From a virus, in IMG/VR virus record IMGVR_UViG_3300009419_000029, positions 1 to 44,719 of that record: 44,719 nt of DNA; one strand, written 5' to 3'. Of this stretch, positions 37,192 through 44,717 are shown piece by piece (the stretch's first letter is position 1; each line of letters opens with the position of its first letter). A model generated the notes under the pieces. That model saw only the letters and a program-made list of their open reading frames with translations, was not told the origin of the DNA and did no database searches. The translations under genes and the position numbers were made by a program.

Positions 37192-37628
37192 CTCTCTTGA
37201 TTGACCTCATCAGCGGGGCTGTCTTTGACAGCAAGAACTGCTACATCGTTGACGAGAAGTCGTTGACTCAGGAGCAGAAGGACACTTTAAACACGGGTCC
37301 ACTTCTACAAATCGGCGAAGTAGCGACGACTGCAGGTCTACCTATCGGAGACGACGCAATTGAGTGGATTAAATACGGTTGGTGTACTTCGGTCTCTTAC
37401 GGACCATCGGCACTCAAGGACCAAGCAGAACTTCTTCTTGAGACACTGAACCCTGACGACATTGCCGACATCACAACTCGGGGCTTGGTTGAGAGATTCC
37501 TATCATCCAACGAAGCAGAGATGGCATTTGTCGGAGAATCAATCATGGATTCTGACACCACGTGGAAGGGCTACGAGAAGAACTTCGTAGATGCACTCTA
37601 CAATTTCTACAACAAAGAGCCTTTTTAA
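37188..37628 (+). CDS. Hypothetical protein
   Basis: 146 residues from GTG 37188 (TLLIDLISGAVFDSKNCYIV). Contains IEWIKYGWCTSVSYGPSALKDQAELLLE and WKGYEKNFVDALYNFYN. No family recognised. Last gene of the 36854 unit. Confidence 0.68.
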   Translation: MTLLIDLISGAVFDSKNCYIVDEKSLTQEQKDTLNTGPLLQIGEVATTAGLPIGDDAIEWIKYGWCTSVSYGPSALKDQAELLLETLNPDDIADITTRGLVERFLSSNEAEMAFVGESIMDSDTTWKGYEKNFVDALYNFYNKEPF

Positions 37629-37646
37629 CCATTACGGTGGCGGAAA
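37626..37646 (+). repeat. GGTGGCGGAAAG repeat, copy 8
   Basis: AACCATTACGGTGGCGGAAA; directly after the stop of the 37628 gene, between convergent genes. Confidence 0.58.
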
Positions 37647-37693
37647 CCTTGACACACCCCAGGGGGGTCTCAAAAAAAAGTGATTTTTTTGAA

Positions 37694-37930
37694 CTACTCT
37701 GCGGCTGCGTCGGAATCAGAAGTGACGATTTCTTCGGCAACTTCTTCTGCAGCCACTTCGGCAACTTCTTCTACTTTTTCAGCAGGAGCAATTACGAAGG
37801 AATCTGAACTGATTCCCTGTGGCTCAGCCTTTGCCTTCTTCGCCTTCTTCTTTGACTCAACAGCAACCTCGGCGACCTGAGGAAGTCCCGCCTTCTTTGC
37901 TGCTCTTTCTTCTGCGGTAAGTTTTCTCAT
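37694..37930 (-). CDS. Low-complexity Ala/Glu/Lys protein
   Basis: 78 residues: a basic N-terminal half (EERAAKKAG, ESKKKAKKAKAE) and an acidic alanine-rich tail (EEVAEVAAEEVAEEIV). Probably disordered. GAAGGA five bases before the ATG. The only minus-strand gene inside the plus block. Function unknown. Confidence 0.62.
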   Translation of the reverse strand: MRKLTAEERAAKKAGLPQVAEVAVESKKKAKKAKAEPQGISSDSFVIAPAEKVEEVAEVAAEEVAEEIVTSDSDAAAE

Positions 37931-38022
37931 GATATTTCCTTCTCGAAAATCTAATAGGATTATGATACAACACGCGGGGCTGCCGCTGGCACTGACCGAG
38001 TTTCAGATAAATCCCAATAATA

Positions 38023-38053
38023 GGTTGTCGCCTCACCTCTTACACGGCACAAT
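38023..38053 (+). promoter_or_regulatory. 31-bp repeated promoter, copy 34
   Basis: GGTTGT, CTTACACGG, CACAAT; six bases to the ATG at 38060. Confidence 0.75.
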
Positions 38054-38059
38054 GTAGAT

Positions 38060-38242
38060 ATGACCACCGAATACAAAGACCTAGACACACTTGAAATCAC
38101 AGAAGAGAACATTGACGACATGCCTGAATTGGAATGTGAATGTGGATACTTCGGAGAGGGCTCATGGACATTCCTCAAGCCCTACGACTTTGAGAGTGGT
38201 GAATGGGTCTGCATGTCTTGCAAGGAGGACATAATCCGATGA
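38060..38242 (+). CDS. Small zinc-ribbon protein
   Basis: 60 residues; ECECG ... CMSCKED gives a four-cysteine zinc ribbon after an acidic N-terminus. Leaderless start; ATGA overlap with the next gene. Confidence 0.7.
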   Translation: MTTEYKDLDTLEITEENIDDMPELECECGYFGEGSWTFLKPYDFESGEWVCMSCKEDIIR

Positions 38243-38721
38243 TTACAACAGAACACATAAATGCTGTACACAAATCACTATGGGAAGAAGCCGTTGAAAG
38301 ACATGGCGACAAGTACCGCGTTCCCTTTGAGGAAATCGCAGAAATGTCGTACCGCACTCGTGCGATGTATGTCCTTATGGGCTGGAACGGTTCGGGCAAC
38401 CCTGCTCGCTATCTCGCTTCGTACTCCATACCAACAGAGGTAATCACCGATGTTGTCGCCGAATACTGCGATGAAATCGTTGACACCGATGAACTGGGTG
38501 CGCCACGGCCCCGTCGTGCTGACAAGTATGACGCTCTTGTGGAATGGTCTAAGGAACATGTCTTTGAGCAGTTCACTACAGAACAACTAGTGGAGCAATC
38601 GGGCTTCTCCTATCCCACCACTCTCAAGTTTCTTCAAGATTCTCCTACCTTTAGAAAGGTAAAGAAAGGTCTGTGGGAAGTGCGTGACGCTGAGGCAGAC
38701 AGAAAATCTGAGAAATCTTGA
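38239..38721 (+). CDS. Hypothetical protein with HTH-like C-terminus
   Basis: 160 residues from MITTEHINAVHKSL. The C-terminal part (HVFEQFTTEQLVEQSGFSYPTTLKFLQD...FRKVKKGLWEV) reads as a winged helix, so DNA binding is plausible. Coupled to the zinc-ribbon gene upstream. Confidence 0.68.
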   Translation: MITTEHINAVHKSLWEEAVERHGDKYRVPFEEIAEMSYRTRAMYVLMGWNGSGNPARYLASYSIPTEVITDVVAEYCDEIVDTDELGAPRPRRADKYDALVEWSKEHVFEQFTTEQLVEQSGFSYPTTLKFLQDSPTFRKVKKGLWEVRDAEADRKSEKS

Positions 38722-38727
38722 CAATGA

Positions 38728-38758
38728 GGTTGTTGCGTTGTGGCTTACACGGCACAAT
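38728..38758 (+). promoter_or_regulatory. 31-bp repeated promoter, copy 35
   Basis: GGTTGT, CTTACACGG, CACAAT; six bases to the ATG of the MoxR-like gene. Confidence 0.75.
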
Positions 38759-38764
38759 TGATTC

Positions 38765-39508
38765 ATGAGCAACAACATTGAAACCAAAACAACAAATACA
38801 ACCCCACTCCCACAGTGCTGGCAGGATGTGCAGGACTGCATGGACGCTGGCATTGACCGAATTATCTTGTTCGGTCCTGCTGGTACTGGCAAGACCTACG
38901 CAGGTCTCCACTTCGGAGATGTGACTGCTGGAGCGCACCGCTTGGTGTGTACCGAGGACATGACTTCTATGGATGTGACTGGAGCCTTTATGCCTGATGG
39001 GAACGGTAAGTTCTCTTGGGTCGCTGGCGCTGGTCTCAAGGCATGGGAAGGCAACGGTGTAACTGGTGGTCGTCTTATCGTGGACGAGGTGGACAAGGCT
39101 TCGGGAGATGTGTTCGCACTTCTTCTCGCCATGCTTGATTCACCCGAATCGGCTTCTTGGGAGCACCCTGAGACTGGTCGTATCCACCGTCCTAAGCAGG
39201 GCTTCTCAGCACTGATGACCACGAACATTGAGAACATGGAAGAATTGCCGACAGCATTGGCTGACCGATTCCCTGTTCGTATCCGAATCAACCAACCTCA
39301 CCCGACTGCACTCGAGAAGTTGTCGGCAGACCTTCGCCAGTATGCAGTGCGTATGTGTGACGCAGGCAAGCGCCGAATCTCGCTTCGTACCTTTATGGCT
39401 TACGACAAGTTGCGTAAGCAATTAGGTGACGAGAGTGCAAGCCGTATTATCTTCGGCGCACGAGCACAAGATGTTCTTGACGCAATCGCAGTGGACGGTG
39501 TTCGCTAA
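38765..39508 (+). CDS. MoxR-like AAA+ ATPase
   Basis: 247 residues. Walker A GPAGTGKTYAG near residue 38, Walker B LIVDEVDKASGD near 102, sensor 1 ALMTTNIENMEE near 150 and an arginine-finger region ADRFPVRI. MoxR-type ATPases act as chaperones on a partner VWA protein, and such a gene follows directly (TAATG). Leaderless start. The pair probably remodels or activates a phage or host metalloprotein complex; the target is unknown. Confidence 0.88.
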   Translation: MSNNIETKTTNTTPLPQCWQDVQDCMDAGIDRIILFGPAGTGKTYAGLHFGDVTAGAHRLVCTEDMTSMDVTGAFMPDGNGKFSWVAGAGLKAWEGNGVTGGRLIVDEVDKASGDVFALLLAMLDSPESASWEHPETGRIHRPKQGFSALMTTNIENMEELPTALADRFPVRIRINQPHPTALEKLSADLRQYAVRMCDAGKRRISLRTFMAYDKLRKQLGDESASRIIFGARAQDVLDAIAVDGVR

Positions 39509-41001
39509 TGAACCTGCACACTGAAAACGAGACTGGTCATATTGCGGAACCCGAGTGGATTCACCGCAAAGACACAGAACACGGTGCGTGGCAAGTTGAT
39601 GACTGCGAGGCGAGGCGAGGAATCCCTGCGACTTCAATCGTTGACCGACAGATGTTGGCACCAAGAGCAGACACTCCACAAGCGAGAGCAATCCGAGCGC
39701 ATGAACTAATGCATGCAAAGGTGTCTCCTGCTGGAGAGTGGGAGCAGTGGCAGAATCGCAAGATAGCGACTGTCAAGGCGATGGTCGTCTGCGAGGAATT
39801 GCGAGTGAACTACTTGTGTGGCAAGGCTGGCTTTGATGTGATGACACACCTCACTGACGGAACTGAAACTGCAGACGGTGAACGCTACGCATGCACCAAC
39901 GACTGGATAGGTGCAGTACACATGGCAATCGCAACTGCTGGTACTGCTTCTAGCAAGCCCTATCTCAATGGAGTGCGCCGACATAATCGACTATGGGGCA
40001 AGGCACTTCTCAGCATTTCCAAGCGAGCAATCAAAGAGATGGACAAGGCTCACAAGACTGGCTACTTGGCTTCTACGAGTGTTGACCGAAAGACTGGTCT
40101 CGCTCCACAAGGCTTTATCTTTACCGAGAAAATGGCTGAGTGGGTTGACCGTCTCGCTGGCATGCCACCCGAGAATGTTCAGGAAGAAGAAGAAGGCAGT
40201 AGCAAGAAGTCTGCTTCCACTGGTAGCGAGCAGACAGACAGTGACACAATCACAGTCGCTCACTCCAACATTGGAGAGAACAAGCCCAAGCCTCTCAGCG
40301 AGAAGGAGTACATAAACAAAATTACTTCTGTCTCTCCTGACAACATGGGTCGTGCCACTGCTCCGTATTGGGGTGAACTCAACATTGAGCGACTTCCACT
40401 CACGGTTGTCACTCAAGGCAATCTCGGAAAGAAGCGCAGTGCTTCTAACATTGGTCGCTCACCACGGCGAATCCACCGATACATGAGCGACCCACAAAAA
40501 CGAATCTTTGACAACAAGAAGCGTGGCATGGGTGGAGTGGTCGTCATTGACTGCTCAGGCTCCATGACACTCACCCGTCATGATGTTCGCAAAATGCTGG
40601 AAGCAAGTCCGGGCTGTACCGTTCTCGGTTATTCCGATATCGGAGAAGGTCGTCCTAACGCTTGGCTACTCGCTGACAAGGGTCGCATGGTCTCAGAGCA
40701 TGACTTCCCCGAGATGGGTGCAGGCAACGGCGTTGACTTCCCTGCGCTTGAGTGGGGCGTGAAGCACCGTCAACATTCATCGGCTCCAGTTATTTGGGTG
40801 ACTGATGGTGGAGTGTGCGGACCGAATCAAGGATTCTCCACGCTTCTCGCTAACCAATGCACTTCATACGCCAAGGAGAAGAAGGTCATTGTCGTTGAGG
40901 ACGCCACCAAGGCTGTTGAGACGCTTGAGAAGTTGAAGGCTGGAGCGCACATTGAGCAGTCTCTCCCTCACATGCTCAAGGACGCTTGGGGGGACAGGTA
41001 G
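39508..41001 (+). CDS. VWA-domain putative metallopeptidase
   Basis: 497 residues. HELMHAK (residues 65-71) is a HExxH zinc signature. A charged low-complexity linker (~EEEEGSSKKSASTGSEQTDSD, in parts) precedes a VWA domain with the MIDAS motif DCSGSMT at 348 and WVTDGG further on. This layout matches the DUF2201-type VWA metallopeptidases paired with MoxR ATPases. The start codon overlaps the ATPase stop, which supports a physical complex. Confidence 0.85.
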   Translation: MNLHTENETGHIAEPEWIHRKDTEHGAWQVDDCEARRGIPATSIVDRQMLAPRADTPQARAIRAHELMHAKVSPAGEWEQWQNRKIATVKAMVVCEELRVNYLCGKAGFDVMTHLTDGTETADGERYACTNDWIGAVHMAIATAGTASSKPYLNGVRRHNRLWGKALLSISKRAIKEMDKAHKTGYLASTSVDRKTGLAPQGFIFTEKMAEWVDRLAGMPPENVQEEEEGSSKKSASTGSEQTDSDTITVAHSNIGENKPKPLSEKEYINKITSVSPDNMGRATAPYWGELNIERLPLTVVTQGNLGKKRSASNIGRSPRRIHRYMSDPQKRIFDNKKRGMGGVVVIDCSGSMTLTRHDVRKMLEASPGCTVLGYSDIGEGRPNAWLLADKGRMVSEHDFPEMGAGNGVDFPALEWGVKHRQHSSAPVIWVTDGGVCGPNQGFSTLLANQCTSYAKEKKVIVVEDATKAVETLEKLKAGAHIEQSLPHMLKDAWGDR

Positions 41002-41019
41002 CCAACTAGGTCTCCATAA

Positions 41020-41062
41020 CCCTCTTGTCGGTACAACTGTTGTTGCTCTTCCGACAAGGGGG
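41020..41062 (+). terminator. Terminator-like hairpin after the VWA gene
   Basis: CCCTCTTGTCGG faces CCGACAAGGGGG (12 pairs, one wobble) with a 19-base loop; no T run. It abuts promoter copy 36. Confidence 0.55.
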
Positions 41063-41091
41063 TTGTGGTCTAACCGCTTACACGGCACAAT
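41061..41091 (+). promoter_or_regulatory. 31-bp repeated promoter, copy 36
   Basis: GGTTGT, CTTACACGG, CACAAT; five bases to the ATG at 41097. Rightmost copy found. Confidence 0.75.
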
Positions 41092-41096
41092 GAATT

Positions 41097-41306
41097 ATGA
41101 ACACTTATCGCATTACAGCAAAATGGGGACCGATGGAACTTTCCGAGGAAATGGATATCACCTCAGACTTCGGTACTGACACAGAAACCGAATACTGCAG
41201 AAACCATGTCGTCTCAAAATGGACTCGGTTGTTTGGAAACGCCTTTATTGAAGGTGCTGACGAAATCACCACAACAAAGAAGGAACAGCATGCCGAACTG
41301 GTCTAG
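41097..41306 (+). CDS. 69-residue hypothetical protein
   Basis: MNTYRITAKWGPMELSEEMD..., strand-rich N-terminus, then a helical tail. Leaderless start; its last codons overlap the next gene by 17 bases. No family recognised. Confidence 0.68.
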   Translation: MNTYRITAKWGPMELSEEMDITSDFGTDTETEYCRNHVVSKWTRLFGNAFIEGADEITTTKKEQHAELV

Positions 41307-42090
41307 CACTTCCTTTATTGTCCGTGGACCCGAGCACGAGGTCAAGGCTTTCTACAACGGCGTAAAGGTCGTAAAGAGCGAGTCTGGGATGACTTCAGAA
41401 ATCAAGATTCTTGAGGGTCACCTACCATGTCCACAGAAACTCAGTGAGACCACTTCGCAATTTGCGTTGAAAGAAATCCCCGAAGAGTGGGCAAAGATGG
41501 TCGCTAACGGAGAATGGACTCAAGAGCAGTACGACACAAGAGTCGCAAGCAACGCCGAACTGTTGAAGAAGCAGGAGGCGAACATCGCCGAGTTCGGGGC
41601 TAGAGACTGGTACGACTGGCAGATTCAGAATTGGGGAGTCAAGTGGGGAGACTGCGAAACAAACTTTGACGCAGAGCCTGAACCATACGACTACGAAGAA
41701 ATGTGGTTCGTGGCAGGCTTCTTCCAAACTCCTTGGGGAACTGCGAGCGAAGGCTTTAGACAAATCTCTGAGAAGTTTCCGAACTGCGCCTTCATGTTCT
41801 CTTCAGACGAAGAAGCAGGATTCTTTGAGGGTGTTGAGATTATGCACAACGGAACTGTCGCTTACGAAAACTTTTACGCTCCATGCGAGTATGCAGAAGA
41901 CATTGACTGGGACGACGACGAACAAGTTGCAGAGTACGAAGAATGGAAAGAAAGTAAATCAGACCCAATCTTCAACGAAGCAATTGACTGGATGAGAGAC
42001 AACGGATTCTTGACACCAGTAACTGCGCCGATGAAAGTCGCAGTAAAAACTGAAAAAACTGAAACAAAGAAAGCACACTTCTGGAAGTAG
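41290..42090 (+). CDS. YubB/DUF1281-like ferredoxin-fold protein
   Basis: 266 residues from MPNWSSTSFIVRGPEHEVKA, with AAGGA six bases upstream. YDWQIQNWGVKWGDCETNFD, FFQTPWGTASEGFRQISEKFP and AGFFEGVEI follow the plasmid YubB/DUF1281 pattern (W-G-x-K-W and FxTxW). Function unsettled. Acidic C-terminal extension (DIDWDDDEQVAEYEEW). Confidence 0.82.
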   Translation: MPNWSSTSFIVRGPEHEVKAFYNGVKVVKSESGMTSEIKILEGHLPCPQKLSETTSQFALKEIPEEWAKMVANGEWTQEQYDTRVASNAELLKKQEANIAEFGARDWYDWQIQNWGVKWGDCETNFDAEPEPYDYEEMWFVAGFFQTPWGTASEGFRQISEKFPNCAFMFSSDEEAGFFEGVEIMHNGTVAYENFYAPCEYAEDIDWDDDEQVAEYEEWKESKSDPIFNEAIDWMRDNGFLTPVTAPMKVAVKTEKTETKKAHFWK

Positions 42091-42094
42091 CAAA

Positions 42095-42295
42095 ATGAGT
42101 ATCCACAGAATCACACTTCAAGTCACACTTGATGTCATTGCTGATGATGACAAGACCGCAGTAACTAAAGCGGTAGACGCTGTCAAAGAACGCATCGGTG
42201 ATGACGGGACTGACCACAGAGACATGTGGGTCACTGGAATCGCACGCTCACTGGATGGCGAGTACTTAATCTTCTCTCGTGAAGAAAATCAATAG
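42095..42295 (+). CDS. 66-residue hypothetical protein
   Basis: MSIHRITLQVTLDVIADDDKT..., beta-alpha-beta pattern resembling the 41097 product in its opening. Four bases after the previous stop, so probably the same transcript. Function unknown. Confidence 0.65.
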   Translation: MSIHRITLQVTLDVIADDDKTAVTKAVDAVKERIGDDGTDHRDMWVTGIARSLDGEYLIFSREENQ

Positions 42296-42321
42296 TCTGA
42301 AACTTATGCGGTGGCGGAAAG
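42296..42321 (+). repeat. GGTGGCGGAAAG repeat, copy 9
   Basis: TCTGAAACTTATGCGGTGGC then GGAAAG; directly after the 42295 stop, at the end of the plus block. Confidence 0.58.
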
Positions 42322-42365
42322 CCCCAGACATCGAGAAGACTTTTTTATTTTTTTAAATTTTTTAC

Positions 42366-42384
42366 AGGCACGCAGCGGCTGCCT
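42366..42384. terminator. Terminator hairpin between convergent genes
   Basis: AGGCA...TGCCT with T-rich flanks on one side and A-rich on the other; can serve both the plus and minus transcripts. Confidence 0.6.
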
Positions 42385-42640
42385 AGTTTTTAAAAAAACT
42401 TTTATCCCAAAGCCGCAGCAAAATAATTCCAAGAGAAATAATTCCTGCGTAGTGCCAACTGATGCTGCCAGATAAAATTCCGCTCTTAACTAAAAGATTA
42501 GAAATACCCCAGATGGCTAACGTATACAAAAGACATGTAAAGATTAGGAAACGAATTCCAGTCTTAATGACGTCCCATGCATATGCTCGTTCATCAGCGG
42601 AAGAATATTCTGGAGAATCCCAGTCAGGAAAATCAGGCAT
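42383..42640 (-). CDS. Two-helix membrane protein
   Basis: 85 residues; two hydrophobic helices (FLIFTCLLYTLAIWGISNLL and HYAGIISLGIILLRLW) after an acidic N-terminus. Could be a holin, but there is no lysis gene nearby. Eight-base overlap with the upstream regulator. Confidence 0.72.
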   Translation of the reverse strand: MPDFPDWDSPEYSSADERAYAWDVIKTGIRFLIFTCLLYTLAIWGISNLLVKSGILSGSISWHYAGIISLGIILLRLWDKSFFKN

Positions 42641-43013
42641 TAGATTTTTTTACAATTTGGTGAACGCGCTGGCGGCTAAGGTCGTACGAATCTGCAATTT
42701 GACGAAGCGTCATTCCCTGGCTGCGCATGTTAAGAATTTCGGAATTTCTACCCGAATCCGACGCGGGCCCTGGCTTCAATGGACCCCACTCCCAGCCTGG
42801 AAGGCCAGCGAGAATTTCCATCTTTTCTGCAGAAAGCATCGACTTCTTCTGGCGTTGGCGGATGTACCCAACCCACGCTCCGACGGCAATCTCTTTTCCG
42901 TCAAGAATTTCAATATGTACGGCCGGGACTCTGGTATGACCGGAGCGTTCGGCAAACTGTCGCAGCGCTGCTACGTAAGTGTTGAATCTAGTTCTGTTGT
43001 CCATAGAGGTCAT
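42633..43013 (-). CDS. HA-domain/HTH regulator
   Basis: 126 residues. The first 80 residues follow the helicase-associated (HA) domain: GHTRVPAVHI, VGAWVGYIRQRQKKSMLSAEK, LAGLPGWEW. The last 30 (MTLRQIADSYDLSRQRVHQIVKK) are a sigma-70 region-4-like HTH. A DNA-binding regulator, possibly of its own block. TATTAT lies seven bases before an alternative start at 43004. Confidence 0.8.
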   Translation of the reverse strand: MTSMDNRTRFNTYVAALRQFAERSGHTRVPAVHIEILDGKEIAVGAWVGYIRQRQKKSMLSAEKMEILAGLPGWEWGPLKPGPASDSGRNSEILNMRSQGMTLRQIADSYDLSRQRVHQIVKKSNA

Positions 43014-43074
43014 AATAGAACATGAGTGTGTCGCATGCGCGATTGCTTTAAATAAATCTTTACGATAAACTGTT

Positions 43075-43100
43075 TACAAACCATTACGGTGGTGGAAAGG
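43075..43100 (+). repeat. GGTGGCGGAAAG repeat, copy 10
   Basis: ACAAACCATTACGGTGGTGG then AAAGG; here it supplies the ribosome site of the 43107 gene. Confidence 0.5.
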
Positions 43101-43106
43101 AACCCA

Positions 43107-43502
43107 ATGGGTAAAAAGAAAAAGTGGGAAGACTTCGTATCTTTTGTGCGCAGCACTTCTGGGCCTGATATTAAGAAATTTATGAAAGAGGCCCTCGAAG
43201 AAGACATGCAAAATTTCTTGTTTATTGCGAACTCCGAAGAACCGGGCGGAATAATTATCCGAGGAATGCATTTCCCTGATTCCGATTTATTGGACGAAGT
43301 CGGCTGCACGGTTTTTGAAACTTCCGAAGAGAAGGTTTACATCGCGGCTTATAGAAAAAGTTCCCTGGAAGAAATTATGCAAATAATTCAAGAAACGCTG
43401 CCAGAAAAATATCACGATGCTGTCTGGGAAAAAGCGATGGAAAAGTTGCTGCAAGCCGCTGAGCAAAAGATTGATGCTGGGGAAGTCCGTGCTTTTATGT
43501 AG
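43107..43502 (+). CDS. Hypothetical protein
   Basis: 131 residues from MGKKKKWEDFVSFV; GGAAAGG seven bases upstream fixes the start. Alpha/beta with a helical, acidic second half (KSSLEEIMQIIQETLPEKY). No family recognised. Confidence 0.7.
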   Translation: MGKKKKWEDFVSFVRSTSGPDIKKFMKEALEEDMQNFLFIANSEEPGGIIIRGMHFPDSDLLDEVGCTVFETSEEKVYIAAYRKSSLEEIMQIIQETLPEKYHDAVWEKAMEKLLQAAEQKIDAGEVRAFM

Positions 43503-43641
43503 CCTCCCCCAACCCCCCGGGGTTGCGCTATCCCTAGGCCGGGCATCAAAGCGCAAAAGCCCCGGAGGGGGACTACCAGGTGAAAGGAGGAAAACCTGGC
43601 GGCGGATTCAGAATATCACAGAAAGAAATCCTTTGGTTGAC

Positions 43642-43670
43642 TTGCAAGTTGGCAGCGGGGCTGGTATCTT
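43642..43670 (+). promoter_or_regulatory. Extended -10 promoter
   Basis: TTGCAA, 17-base spacer ending in TGG, then TATCTT; not a member of the 31-bp family. Confidence 0.45.
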
Positions 43671-43852
43671 GAGTGACACAACAAGACCCGCGGGCCGGAC
43701 ATCAGTTGAAACTTTTCCTGAAAAATGGAATCCTTTTTGTGCTGCCCGAAAACTGAATACGAATTTGAAAAAGGTTCCCCGAACCCCTCCAAAATGGGGG
43801 TTAGTTGGTAGGATTAGGAGTTATGTTCTTCTCTTTACATTGCTCCCTTTGC

Positions 43853-43870
43853 TTAACGGTGGTGTAAAGG
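43853..43870 (+). repeat. GGTGGCGGAAAG-like repeat, copy 11 (weak)
   Basis: TTAACGGTGGTGTAAAGGAG; forms the ribosome site of the 43885 gene. Similarity to the family may be coincidental. Confidence 0.3.
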
Positions 43871-43884
43871 AGATGTTTAATACC

Positions 43885-44259
43885 ATGTCTGAAGAACGTA
43901 AACCAGGTAGACCAGTATCTGCGAGAACACTGAGCCGTGCAAAGAAAGCGGCCATGATTCCAGATGCTGCAGTACTAGAGGTATGGACTCACTGGATACA
44001 GGTAATGCGTAATGAGTCCAAGAGGAAGCCAGTCTTAGACGCAACCCGCAAACAAATACTCGGGGCTGCGATTCACGACTACGAAGTCCAGGGATGCAAG
44101 GACGCCATAGATGGGTGTGCTCTCTCGGAGTTCCATATGGGTCGCAACAAAATGAACAAACGATACGATTCGGTAGAATTGATTTTTAGAGATTCTGAAC
44201 ACGTTGAGAAGTTCCACGAAATTCTGGATAAATCTACAGAAGGCAAGGGAGACTGGTGA
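43885..44259 (+). CDS. Hypothetical protein, probable replication partner
   Basis: 124 residues from MSEERKPGRPVSARTLSRAK; AAAGGAG 12 bases upstream. Basic N-terminus, then VLEVWTHWIQVMRNESKRKPVLDATRKQILGAA and a DAIDGCALSEFHMGRN segment, a helical layout seen in phage replication or helicase-recruiting proteins. GTGA overlap with the loader-like gene supports a shared role. Confidence 0.65.
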   Translation: MSEERKPGRPVSARTLSRAKKAAMIPDAAVLEVWTHWIQVMRNESKRKPVLDATRKQILGAAIHDYEVQGCKDAIDGCALSEFHMGRNKMNKRYDSVELIFRDSEHVEKFHEILDKSTEGKGDW

Positions 44260-44717
44260 ACAAGCAAGAACTAGAAGACCTAGTGGTAAGTGCCTACTCT
44301 ATGTATAACCAGATTCTTCTGGATGTGGATAGGAAGAACATCCTGAGGGCCTGGTGGGAGATTCTTCAAGATTTGCCCTACGGTGGCGTAAAGCAATCTC
44401 TCACGGACCACGCATGCATCTCCCCGTTCATGCCCAAGCCAGGGGACTTGCGTCGCCGGCATTTGGACTCGGTATCCGAATCAGGGGAGCCGCCATCACC
44501 GCTGGTTGCATGGAGCGTCGTGACCAACACCGTGGCGGATAGCAACTCAGGCGTGGCACCCGATACCTCCAAACTACATCCTTGTATACTACAAGTAATT
44601 TCCGAGTTAGGTTCAGCGGTCTACGGGTTGCGTAACACAACTGACCAGGTTGCATTCATGAAGGCGTACGAGCAGGTAGTGTCTTCGTATCAACAACAAA
44701 AGTACAAAATTTCCTAA
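44256..44717 (+). CDS. Helicase-loader-like protein (G39P-type N-terminus)
   Basis: 153 residues from GTG. The segment ILRAWWEILQDLPYGGVKQS...PFMPKPGDLRRR resembles the N-terminal domain of SPP1 G39P-type loaders/inhibitors of replicative helicase, followed by a probably disordered linker and a C-terminal helix. It would deliver a DnaB-type helicase to the origin. The gene ends two bases before the window edge. Confidence 0.7.
   Translation: MNKQELEDLVVSAYSMYNQILLDVDRKNILRAWWEILQDLPYGGVKQSLTDHACISPFMPKPGDLRRRHLDSVSESGEPPSPLVAWSVVTNTVADSNSGVAPDTSKLHPCILQVISELGSAVYGLRNTTDQVAFMKAYEQVVSSYQQQKYKIS

Larger units (their letters stand above)
43503..43884 (+). promoter_or_regulatory. Structured leader of the 43885 gene
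   Basis: Gene-free strip with several signals. CAACCCC/GGGGTTG follows the 43502 stop. CCAGGT/ACCTGG (43577-43600) presents AAAGGAGG in its loop with no start codon nearby. TTGCAA, 17 bases, TATCTT (43642-43670) with an upstream TG makes an extended -10 promoter. AACCCC/GGGGTT (around 43790) is an attenuator-like hairpin. A 14-codon leader ORF (43823-43867, MFFSLHCSLCLTVV) has its stop in the ribosome site of the next gene. Confidence 0.5.

Noticed and set aside
39706-40416. Antisense frames opposite the VWA gene
   Set aside because: No ribosome sites or family motifs; they follow from the codon bias of the real gene.
20273-41091. The 31-bp repeats as a CRISPR array or transposon ends
   Set aside because: Copies are scattered, on both strands, and locked to gene starts; there is no regular spacer and no transposase.
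43417-43884. Long upstream extension of the 43885 frame
   Set aside because: It would overlap the 43107 gene and translate a hairpin-rich leader with no ribosome site; the SD-led ATG at 43885 is better.
44375-44392. ACGGTGGCGTAAAG as another dispersed-repeat copy
   Set aside because: It lies inside the helicase-loader coding sequence (YGGVK) and lacks the CTGAAAC flank, so chance is likely.
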